Position numbers and translations under genes: made by a program
Notes under the pieces: generated by a model
Seen by the model: the letters and a program-made list of their open reading frames with translations, nothing else
Told to the model about the DNA's origin: nothing
Databases searched by the model: none
From: an uncultured Lachnospiraceae bacterium
Lineage (GTDB): Bacteria; Bacillota_A; Clostridia; Lachnospirales; Lachnospiraceae
Assembly: GCA_902795715.1 (NCBI GenBank)
Contig: CADBME010000429.1
Location: 1 to 5,553, forward strand
Length of the DNA stretch: 5,553 bases
Reading direction: 5' to 3'
Shown here: piece after piece, positions 1 through 5,223 of the stretch
Layout: each line of letters opens with the position of its first letter
Numbering within the stretch: the stretch's first letter is position 1

Positions 1-1454
1 ACATTTTCCGGAATCGGTTCAATGGTATCGCCGAATTCCACCATGTTAGCCACACCATCGGCTGTGTCCCTGAACTCGCCCATGGCGATACCTGCCATGA
101 TTCCTGCACCGATGATTGCCGTATCGGCGGTCTTGAGGGTACGGATTTTCCTTCCCATGACATCCGCAATAATCTGAAGCCATTCCGGACTTTTTGCAAC
201 ACCACCGGCAACGGTAAGGACCTCGTTCATATCGACCCCGGCACTTTCAATCCCTGTCAGAACATGGCGGGCTTCCAGTGTGATCCCCTCCATGACGGCA
301 CGTACCATATCGGCTTTTGTACTGGTTGACCGAAGGCCCAGGAACATGCCTGTCGCATAGGTATCCCATGTCGGGAACCCGGAGCCGAAGAGGGCCGAAT
401 AGAAAATGACGCCGTTGGATCCGGGCACGGAATTCTTGATATATTTATCTCCCATAAGAACAAAGGGATCCACTCCCTTTTCTTCAGCAGCCTTCACGTC
501 TTCCTCACACATAATGTCTCTGCACCAGCGGTAGCAGGTGGCACCGGAAACCTGGGCACCCTCCACCTCAAATACAGCCGGATTGGGGGTTGGAGGAATC
601 ATCATACCCTTGAGGGCCACAAAATCGGGATTGGAAGAACCTACGATGATATTTCCGTAGGTACCGATGATCAGGCAGACATCACCGTCTGTCAGCACGC
701 CGCCGCCCATGGCGGAAAGCTGCTGGTCTCCGGACCCGGCCACGATCTTTGTTCCCACAGCCAGACCGGTGGCTTCTGCTGTTTTTTCATTAATGCTTCC
801 TACAATATCCCCGGACATGCAAAGCTTGGGGAAAATCTTTCTGTCAAATCCACAGGCATCGATCAGATCCCAGCACCAGTCATGGGTTCTCACATCGCAC
901 AGGCCGGTAACCACACCATTGGTATACTCATCCACAAACTCATCTGCACCGTATTCATACATGACGTAGCCCATAACCGTTGCAACATAGCGGATTTTTG
1001 CGTAGGTCTCCGGTTCCTTTTTCATCAGCCAGTAAAGCTTATCCACCTCATAGATATTCGCACCGGGAAGGCCTGTGATGGCATTTCTGGTATCCGGATC
1101 CATCTTGGAATTCAGCTCTTCCATGATTTCTTCAGCCCGGGAATCCAGCCATACATAAAATTTATCGTCGATTACATTCATATCCTCATCAAAAAGACAG
1201 AATGTGGATCGCTGGACAGAAAAGCTGACCGCTTCAATCTCCTTGTTGTCAACCCCGGAGGATTCTACCGCATCCTTGATTGCCTCATTGGTGATGTCCA
1301 GGAGGAATTTGGCTCCGATCTCCACCCAGTCCTTCTTTGGATAGTTCAGAGTATATTCTCTGTAACCCTGTCCGCAGATTTTTCCTTTCAGATCCATTAC
1401 CATAGCTTTTGAACCGGTCGTCCCGACATCAACTCCAAGTACATATTTTCCCAT
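1..1454 (-). CDS. FGGY-family carbohydrate kinase (xylulokinase-like), C-terminus cut by window edge
   Basis: Predicted cytoplasmic kinase that phosphorylates a sugar or polyol with ATP. It reads from ATG at 1454 to the window edge without a stop (484 codons); the family is usually about 490-520 residues, so only a short tail is missing. The N-terminal phosphate-binding loop VDVGTTGSK (residues 8-16) is present, followed by a WLDSRAEE segment (102-109). An SGDQQ segment (241-245) places the probable catalytic base at Asp243. A full match to the second FGGY signature runs from Gly369 to Glu389 (GMFLGL, then D-M-x2-A-V-M-E). A VAGGVAKS adenine-site loop lies near 415-422. AAAGGAG at 1464-1470 sits 9 bases upstream of the start. 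The gene diverges from degV and has a perfect sigma-70 promoter. No transporter or isomerase is visible beside it, so the substrate (xylulose, another ketose, a polyol or an AI-2-type compound) cannot be named. The family call is firm; the substrate is open. Confidence 0.93.
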   Translation of the reverse strand, partial: MGKYVLGVDVGTTGSKAMVMDLKGKICGQGYREYTLNYPKKDWVEIGAKFLLDITNEAIKDAVESSGVDNKEIEAVSFSVQRSTFCLFDEDMNVIDDKFYVWLDSRAEEIMEELNSKMDPDTRNAITGLPGANIYEVDKLYWLMKKEPETYAKIRYVATVMGYVMYEYGADEFVDEYTNGVVTGLCDVRTHDWCWDLIDACGFDRKIFPKLCMSGDIVGSINEKTAEATGLAVGTKIVAGSGDQQLSAMGGGVLTDGDVCLIIGTYGNIIVGSSNPDFVALKGMMIPPTPNPAVFEVEGAQVSGATCYRWCRDIMCEEDVKAAEEKGVDPFVLMGDKYIKNSVPGSNGVIFYSALFGSGFPTWDTYATGMFLGLRSTSTKADMVRAVMEGITLEARHVLTGIESAGVDMNEVLTVAGGVAKSPEWLQIIADVMGRKIRTLKTADTAIIGAGIMAGIAMGEFRDTADGVANMVEFGDTIEPIPEN

Positions 1455-1499
1455 GTCCACCTTCTCCTTTCTATTCACACATTTCTGTGCTGTTTCATG

Positions 1500-1511
1500 C
1501 AGATTGATCTG
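1500..1511. promoter_or_regulatory. Inverted repeat CAGAT-tg-ATCTG in the kinase leader
   Basis: A perfect 5+2+5 palindrome. It lies about 40-50 bases inside the predicted kinase transcript and has the same CAGA-N4-TCTG outline as 1570-1581. The two-base centre is too tight for an RNA hairpin, so a DNA operator is the more natural reading. Function is inferred only from symmetry and place. Confidence 0.35.
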
Positions 1512-1517
1512 AATTTC

Positions 1518-1548
1518 TTATCAAAATCAAATGCATTATCAAAATTAA
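1518..1548. repeat. Tandem direct repeat TTATCAAAATYAA, 18-base period
   Basis: Copies at 1518-1530 and 1536-1548 differ at one base (C or T at the eleventh position). They fall just downstream of the transcription start expected from the kinase promoter, roughly +2 to +32 of that transcript. This is a common place for a roadblock-type operator. In AT-rich DNA a 12-of-13 match could also be chance. Confidence 0.4.
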
Positions 1549-1556
1549 CTGATATA

Positions 1557-1585
1557 ATTATAAAATTTTCAGACGATTCTGTCAA
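1557..1585 (-). promoter_or_regulatory. Consensus sigma-70 promoter of the FGGY kinase
   Basis: On the minus strand, TTGACA (1585-1580) and TATAAT (1562-1557) are separated by exactly 17 bases, so both boxes match the vegetative consensus at ideal spacing. The predicted start of transcription is near 1550, giving a leader of about 95 bases before the ATG at 1454. A promoter this strong ahead of a catabolic-type kinase suggests control by repression; the nearby repeats are candidate operators. Confidence 0.8.
1570..1581. promoter_or_regulatory. Inverted repeat CAGA-cgat-TCTG overlapping the kinase -35 box
   Basis: A 4+4+4 inverted repeat inside the promoter spacer that shares two bases (1580-1581) with the -35 hexamer. 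A protein bound here would block RNA polymerase. It shares the CAGA-N4-TCTG outline with 1500-1511, and the two are 70 bases apart centre to centre. Operator function is inference. Confidence 0.35.
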
Positions 1586-1627
1586 TCAATCTTTGGGGAA
1601 TCCGGTCCAAACAAAAGGCAACAAAGC

Positions 1628-1659
1628 TTTACATCCTGAAAAATATTTCGAATTATAAT
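1628..1659 (+). promoter_or_regulatory. Candidate degV promoter
   Basis: TTTACA (1628-1633) resembles a -35 box and TATAAT (1654-1659) is a perfect -10, but the 20-base spacer is longer than ideal. The start would be near 1666, giving a leader of about 125 bases. A second possibility is GTGACG (1671-1676) with TATTAT (1695-1700) at 18 bases. Either would keep the 1715-1755 hairpin in the message. The choice between them is uncertain. Confidence 0.3.
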
Positions 1660-1714
1660 CAAAATACAGGGTGACGAAAATCAGGGTATCCTATTATTAT
1701 CTGAGAGTAACGGA

Positions 1715-1755
1715 CAGGATTCTCCACCAATTATGCATAAAAAAAGGGAATCCTG
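1715..1755 (+). promoter_or_regulatory. Stem-loop in the degV leader
   Basis: CAGGATTC (1715-1722) pairs with GAATCCTG (1748-1755). One G-U and one G-C pair inward extend the stem to 10 pairs around a 21-base loop. No T-run follows, so it is not a classical terminator. It stands 36 bases before the degV start and does not include the ribosome site. It could be an RNA stability or regulatory element, or an operator with widely spaced half sites. Confidence 0.4.
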
Positions 1756-1784
1756 ACTTATTTTCAATACTGCATAAAAAAAGG
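1734..1784 (+). repeat. Duplicated 14-base element TGCATAAAAAAAGG before degV
   Basis: Exact copies at 1734-1747 and 1771-1784, 37 bases apart. The second runs into the degV ribosome site (AAGGAG, 1781-1786). The first lies in the loop and right arm of the leader stem-loop and leads to no start codon. A local duplication of the initiation region, or a binding site that covers the ribosome site, are both possible. Confidence 0.5.
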
Positions 1785-1791
1785 AGAACTT

Positions 1792-2646
1792 ATGGTTCGT
1801 ATCATATCCGACAGTACCTGTGATCTCTCACCGATGCTGATCAGCAAGTATGACATCACTATTATCCCCCTTCACGTTCTGTTAGGTGATGAAGAATATG
1901 AGGATGGCGTCAACATAAGCCCGGATCAGATTTATCAATGGTCTGAAGCCAGCCGCCAAACTCCGAAAACATCGGCACCATCCATCGAAAGTGCCATACA
2001 ATGTATGAAGCCTTTTTTGGATCAGGGAGATGAACTGATCTGCTTCTCCATATCAGAATCCATGTCCACTTCCGCCAATACCATGCGGCTTGCTGCTGCG
2101 GAATTGGGAAAAGAGGATATGGTCACTGTGATAAACTCTGCAAATCTTTCCACGGGAATAGGTTTGCTTGTCATAGAAGCCGCCATCATGGCCGGGCAGG
2201 GGATAGGAAGGGATAAGATCAAAGAGCAAATTCTTCGTATAATACCCCTTGTACGTTCCAGTTTTGTCGTTGACTCCATGGTCTATTTAAGGCGAGGCGG
2301 CAGGTGCAGCGCCATTACTGCTCTGGCTGGTTCCGCTCTCAGGATTCATCCCGAAATCATAGTCTCCGAAGGCTCCATGATTGTAGGAAAAAAATACAGA
2401 GGAAAAATGGACCGGGTTATCATCAAATATGCCGAGGACCTGAAACCTTTCCTCCTTCACGGAAAAAAAGACCGCGTCTTTATCACACATTCCGGCTGCA
2501 GCCGGCAGACTATCGACTTAGTCAGAGATTATCTTCATTCTCTGGATTATTTTGATGAAATACTTGAAACGAGAGCCGGCAGTGTCATATCCAGCCATTG
2601 CGGCCCCGGAACATTGGGCATACTCTATATCGATAACCCGGATTAA
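1792..2646 (+). CDS. DegV family fatty-acid-binding protein
   Basis: A 284-residue protein, the usual DegV length. Members of this cytoplasmic family hold a fatty acid in a cleft; those called FakB present it to the kinase FakA for phosphorylation and entry into phospholipid synthesis. The N-terminus has the family motif ISDSTCDLS (residues 5-13). The TSAPS segment (60-64) and the STSANT segment (92-97) match the two ligand-carboxylate regions. The mid-protein SMVYLRRGGR (162-171) and the C-terminal HCGPGTLGILYI (269-280) are classic DegV signatures. Two spots depart from the common pattern: INS (114-116) where IDS is usual, and MSTS where LSGT is usual. ATG at 1792 is chosen because AAGGAG ends 5 bases before it and the motif follows at once. 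No fakA lies beside it. The family is firm; a FakB role is inferred. Confidence 0.95.
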   Translation: MVRIISDSTCDLSPMLISKYDITIIPLHVLLGDEEYEDGVNISPDQIYQWSEASRQTPKTSAPSIESAIQCMKPFLDQGDELICFSISESMSTSANTMRLAAAELGKEDMVTVINSANLSTGIGLLVIEAAIMAGQGIGRDKIKEQILRIIPLVRSSFVVDSMVYLRRGGRCSAITALAGSALRIHPEIIVSEGSMIVGKKYRGKMDRVIIKYAEDLKPFLLHGKKDRVFITHSGCSRQTIDLVRDYLHSLDYFDEILETRAGSVISSHCGPGTLGILYIDNPD

Positions 2647-2676
2647 GAGGCCGGGTCAGAACTTATAATATGTTCC

Positions 2677-2718
2677 AAAAAAAATCCCGAAGAGCCTCAT
2701 AAATAAAGCTCTTCGGGA
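2677..2718 (-). terminator. Rho-independent terminator of the tRNA-Glu gene
   Basis: Read on the minus strand, an 11-pair perfect stem (arms 2718-2708 and 2695-2685, TCCCGAAGAGC/GCTCTTCGGGA) with a 12-base loop is followed directly by eight Ts (2684-2677). It begins about 8 bases after the tRNA 3' end. On the plus strand only AATTAC follows the stem, so it would be a poor terminator for degV, which converges on it. Confidence 0.9.
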
Positions 2719-2725
2719 ATTACAA

Positions 2726-2797
2726 CAGTCGATAGGGGAGTCGAACCCCTGATTCCGCCGTGAGAGGGCGGCGTCTTGACCACTTGACCAATCGACC
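2726..2797 (-). tRNA. tRNA-Glu (anticodon CUC)
   Basis: A 72-base cloverleaf on the minus strand. It has acceptor arms GGTCGAT and ATCGACT, a D-arm with AAGTGGTCAA in the loop, and an anticodon stem CCGCC/GGCGG around the loop CTCTCAC. The anticodon is CUC, which reads GAG glutamate codons. The variable loop has 4 bases, and the T-arm is AGGGG-TTCGACT-CCCCT. The discriminator base is G73, as in other glutamate tRNAs. The 3' sequence continues TTG, so CCA is not encoded and must be added by tRNA nucleotidyltransferase. The first pair is a G1-U72 wobble, which is unusual. Confidence 0.96.
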
Positions 2798-2811
2798 GCG
2801 TCGACTCACCT

Positions 2812-2840
2812 ACAATATCACAGTTCATTTCAAAATGCAA
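2812..2840 (-). promoter_or_regulatory. Candidate promoter of tRNA-Glu
   Basis: On the minus strand, TTGCAT (2840-2835) and TATTGT (2817-2812) lie 17 bases apart. This predicts a start near 2805, about 8 bases before the mature 5' end, a typical short tRNA leader. Neither box is a full consensus match. The WYL gene upstream ends at 2874 with no visible terminator, so read-through could also contribute. Confidence 0.45.
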
Positions 2841-2873
2841 CTACTTTTTTAAATCTTTTAGGTCGGTCCCGCC

Positions 2874-3866
2874 TCAGCAATGGTACTGATCGGAAAGTCG
2901 GCGGATCTCTTCCTTCATCTGTGTCAGGACCTCAGGAGGTCCCACAATTTCAATTCCCCGGCCCAGGGCCATGACCCAGCCGAAAAACTGCCTGCTCACG
3001 GTGACATTGACCTTCATCCTGCAGCGGTCTTTATCCAGGGGCATAATAAAAGTGTCCTTGCCGAAGCGGTCAATCATGACCCCGACCAGTGTCCGGTCGA
3101 ATTCCAGAACCACCTCTTTTTCCACACCCCCGAACATGCCAAAGAGGCTGTTGCTATAGCGGGGAAGATTAAACTCCCGGAATGCTTTCTGCCCTTCTCT
3201 CCTGCAGTCCTCTATAGACAGATGGAGCATCTTATCCACTCTGTAGTGACGGATCTCCTCGTTGTCGCTGTCATATCCTACCAGATAATAATTCTCATCA
3301 TCCCACAGCAGTCCCCAGGGGCTGATCTGATACCAGGCTCCTCCTCTTCGCAGTTCCGCTTCTTTTTTTACATTCCACTGAAAATAGTGAAAGCGGATCT
3401 TGCAGTCTCTCCCGATGGCTTCGTGGATCATGTCAACATTATAATAAATGCTTTCATTAAGTGACTTGACCCGGTCGGAAAAGACAACCTGGCGGTGGAG
3501 CTGTCTGGCCTGGTGTCGGCTGGCAAGGGATTCCAGCTTCCGGATCAGCTGCTTGGATTTCTTATCCGTTATAAAGCGGGCAGACTGGACGGAATCGACA
3601 AGGAGCTTCAGTTCCGGCAGTTCAAACTCACGGCTGCCCATATGGTAGCACCATCTCCTGTCACTTTTCTCGCTGATGATTTCCAGGCCGAAAGTACGGA
3701 GCTCTTCAAGGTCATTGTATATGGTTTTTCTGTCTGCCTTCACTCCGTATTTATCGAGTTCACCGAGAATCTCCGACATGGTAATGCCATGTTCGTCATC
3801 GGTCTCTTCCGAAAATATTTTTGCCAGATAGAGGAGCTTGAGTTTTTGGTTTGAAGCTTTTGCCAT
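2874..3866 (-). CDS. HTH/WYL-domain transcriptional regulator
   Basis: A 330-residue DNA-binding regulator of the WYL class, standard length. Residues about 6-62 form a winged helix-turn-helix of the HTH_11/DeoR-like type, with the recognition part around KADRKTIYNDLEEL (43-56). Residues about 145-215 are the WYL domain, with ISPWGLLWDD (181-190), YYLVGYD (193-199) and RHYRVDKM (206-213). The C-terminal part (about 249-330) resembles the WCX extension. WYL domains bind small ligands or nucleic acids and tune the regulator; the effector here is unknown. The start at 3866 has GGAG (3876-3873) 6 bases upstream, and that site directly follows the TAA of the phosphofructokinase gene. The pair is therefore very likely one operon, with only 10 bases between the genes. 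A local metabolic regulator or autoregulator is the natural inference; targets are not shown by the sequence. Confidence 0.93.
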   Translation of the reverse strand: MAKASNQKLKLLYLAKIFSEETDDEHGITMSEILGELDKYGVKADRKTIYNDLEELRTFGLEIISEKSDRRWCYHMGSREFELPELKLLVDSVQSARFITDKKSKQLIRKLESLASRHQARQLHRQVVFSDRVKSLNESIYYNVDMIHEAIGRDCKIRFHYFQWNVKKEAELRRGGAWYQISPWGLLWDDENYYLVGYDSDNEEIRHYRVDKMLHLSIEDCRREGQKAFREFNLPRYSNSLFGMFGGVEKEVVLEFDRTLVGVMIDRFGKDTFIMPLDKDRCRMKVNVTVSRQFFGWVMALGRGIEIVGPPEVLTQMKEEIRRLSDQYHC

Positions 3867-3872
3867 GGAAGT

Positions 3873-3879
3873 CTCCTTA
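3873..3879 (-). promoter_or_regulatory. Ribosome site of WYL gene fused to the PFK stop codon (TAAGGAG)
   Basis: The PFK stop codon TAA (3879-3877) runs straight into GGAG (3876-3873), giving a TAAGGAG Shine-Dalgarno sequence for the WYL start 6 bases on. A ribosome ending on PFK would sit over this site, so translation of the two proteins is probably coupled. Confidence 0.75.
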
Positions 3880-5106
3880 TTTTAAAGTTACGTAATAAGG
3901 TACTCCATCCTTAAAATCACAGGTCAGCTCTCCCTCAACCAGGGGGGCAAGATAGGAAATCAGCTGAGAAGTAACTCCGTTGCCGGCTTCATTGATCCAT
4001 TCCTGGGGGATTTTCTTTTCAAAATTAGCCACCTGATTGATATCCACACCTTCATAGACCACTTCATAGGGATTGTCGCCGACTCTTCTCAGAGAAGACA
4101 TGCGGCCGGACTGTCCCTCGAGGGCCATGTTTACGGCGTTCTCTCCAAGGGCCTGAGACTCCTCAATATCTGTCTTGCTGAGAATGTGACCGGCACAGCG
4201 CTGGAGAAGGTTCAATTCGATTGACCGGACCTTGCAGCCGATTTTCCGGGTAACCTCTTCTTCAAGGATCTTGCCGGTTCCGGAAAGCTGGGCATGACCG
4301 AAGACATCCAGTCCCTTGCCGGAGCTGACCTGCTCACAGATAAAGACACCCTTCTCATCATGAACACCCTCGCTGACGGCGACCATGACGGCATTGGAGG
4401 TCTTCAGTTTTTCTTCCACATCCGCGATGAAACGGTCCACGGAAAAGGGCCTCTCCTCCAGGTAAATAAGGTAAGGCAGGCTGGTGTTCCTGTTCTGTGC
4501 CAGGGCTGCAGCGGATGTCAGCCAGCCGGCATGACGGCCCATCATCTCAACAATTATGACATTTTTCGTGTCATAGACCATCATCTCCTGTTCAAGCTCG
4601 GCAAAAACCGCAGCAATATACTTTGCAGCCGATCCAAAGCCCGGACAGTGGTCAATTCCGCACAGGTCATTGTCTATAGTCTTGGGACCGCCTACAACCT
4701 TGATATCATCTATTCCCTTCTCAAGGCAGTAGCCGGATAATTTGGCTACCGTATCCATGGAATCATTTCCACCAATATAGATAAAGTAACCGATATTGTG
4801 ACGGTGGAAAATATCGACAATCTGTTTGTACTGACTGTCATCTTCCTTTATATCATTCAGTTTAAACCTGCAGGATCCAAGAGCCGCTGCCGGTGTTCTT
4901 GCAAGACGGCTGAGGGTCTCTTCATCCGCCACCTTTTCAGACAGATTTACAAATCTCTCTTCCAGGATTCCCTGAATTCCGTGAATTCCTCCGTAAACGG
5001 TATCAATTTCTTCCCTTTCCTTTGCCATGCGGATCACACCCGCCAGAGTTGCGTTGATGGCAGCTGTCGGCCCGCCGGATTGAGCTACAAGCAGATTCTT
5101 TCCCAT
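3877..5106 (-). CDS. pfp: Pyrophosphate-dependent 6-phosphofructokinase
   Basis: A cytoplasmic enzyme that interconverts fructose 6-phosphate and fructose 1,6-bisphosphate using pyrophosphate, a reversible glycolytic step. The protein is 409 residues. QSGGPT (9-14) is the N-terminal phosphate loop. GGNDSMDT (112-119) carries Asp115 where ATP-type enzymes have Gly, and PKTIDND (141-147) carries Lys142 where they have Gly; these two changes mark the PPi class. Asp145 is the expected catalytic base, and MGRHAGW (189-195) is the sugar-phosphate motif. The frame opens upstream to an ATG at 5166, but I prefer 5106: AAAGGA (5120-5115) lies 8 bases before it, conserved sequence starts there (MGKNLLVAQSGG), and the extra 20 residues are polar, unlike the family, with no ribosome site. 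It is co-transcribed with the WYL regulator downstream. Confidence 0.93.
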   Translation of the reverse strand: MGKNLLVAQSGGPTAAINATLAGVIRMAKEREEIDTVYGGIHGIQGILEERFVNLSEKVADEETLSRLARTPAAALGSCRFKLNDIKEDDSQYKQIVDIFHRHNIGYFIYIGGNDSMDTVAKLSGYCLEKGIDDIKVVGGPKTIDNDLCGIDHCPGFGSAAKYIAAVFAELEQEMMVYDTKNVIIVEMMGRHAGWLTSAAALAQNRNTSLPYLIYLEERPFSVDRFIADVEEKLKTSNAVMVAVSEGVHDEKGVFICEQVSSGKGLDVFGHAQLSGTGKILEEEVTRKIGCKVRSIELNLLQRCAGHILSKTDIEESQALGENAVNMALEGQSGRMSSLRRVGDNPYEVVYEGVDINQVANFEKKIPQEWINEAGNGVTSQLISYLAPLVEGELTCDFKDGVPYYVTLK

Positions 5107-5127
5107 AATGACTATCCTTTCTTCTTG

Positions 5128-5133
5128 ATTATA
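5128..5133 (-). promoter_or_regulatory. Possible -10 box of the PFK-WYL operon
   Basis: A perfect TATAAT on the minus strand, placing a start near 5121, just ahead of the AAAGGA ribosome site. No good -35 box is seen 16-18 bases upstream. If real, it would exclude the longer PFK start at 5166 from the message. The 117-base gap to the symporter gene shows no convincing terminator, so read-through from upstream is also possible. Confidence 0.3.
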
Positions 5134-5223
5134 ATTTATAGGGTTCTTTTTTTGAGATTCTATCATATTACGATTATTTTAGGAATAAAATATTATTGAA
5201 AAGAGCTTTTTAAGTTCTTTAAA

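Larger units (their letters stand above)
1455..1791. other. Divergent intergenic control region between FGGY kinase and degV
   Basis: This is the only stretch over 300 bases without a gene. It is AT-rich and I see no coding frame worth calling. It holds the kinase promoter (minus strand, 1557-1585), a weaker candidate degV promoter (plus strand, 1628-1659, with an alternative at 1671-1700), two CAGA-N4-TCTG inverted repeats, a tandem TTATCAAAATYAA repeat, a hairpin in the degV leader, and a duplicated 14-base TGCATAAAAAAAGG element. The last two lie just ahead of the degV ribosome site. Each is listed separately. Confidence 0.8.

Noticed and set aside
882..1412. A 176-codon plus-strand frame antisense to the FGGY kinase
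   Set aside because: It lies wholly inside a gene with full family signatures, has no ribosome site and resembles no family; it is a shadow of the coding strand.
1455..1791. Known metabolite riboswitch or T-box in the divergent region
   Set aside because: I see no T-box consensus, no conserved riboswitch core and no terminator/antiterminator pair.
2659..2675. Near-palindrome GAACTTATAATATGTTC after degV, with TATAAT on the plus strand
   Set aside because: One internal mismatch, AT-rich and no -35 box upstream; too weak to call a promoter, and without a T-run it is not a degV terminator.
2677..2718. The strong hairpin as a bidirectional terminator also serving degV
   Set aside because: The eight-T tract exists only in the minus direction; on the plus strand AATTAC follows the stem.
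2726..2797. tRNA-Glu 3' end as an integration site for a mobile element
   Set aside because: No integrase, no direct repeat of the tRNA end and no foreign-looking genes are seen nearby.
2880..3464. A 194-codon plus-strand frame antisense to the WYL regulator
   Set aside because: The opposite strand carries clear HTH and WYL motifs throughout; this frame has no recognisable domain and no good ribosome site.
3877..5106. ATP-dependent phosphofructokinase (pfkA)
   Set aside because: Asp115 in GGNDS and Lys142 in PKTIDND are the PPi-class residues; ATP-type enzymes have Gly at both places.
4294..5199. Two plus-strand frames (4294-4740, 4798-5199) antisense to PFK
   Set aside because: Both are explained as shadows of the phosphofructokinase gene, whose catalytic motifs span the area.
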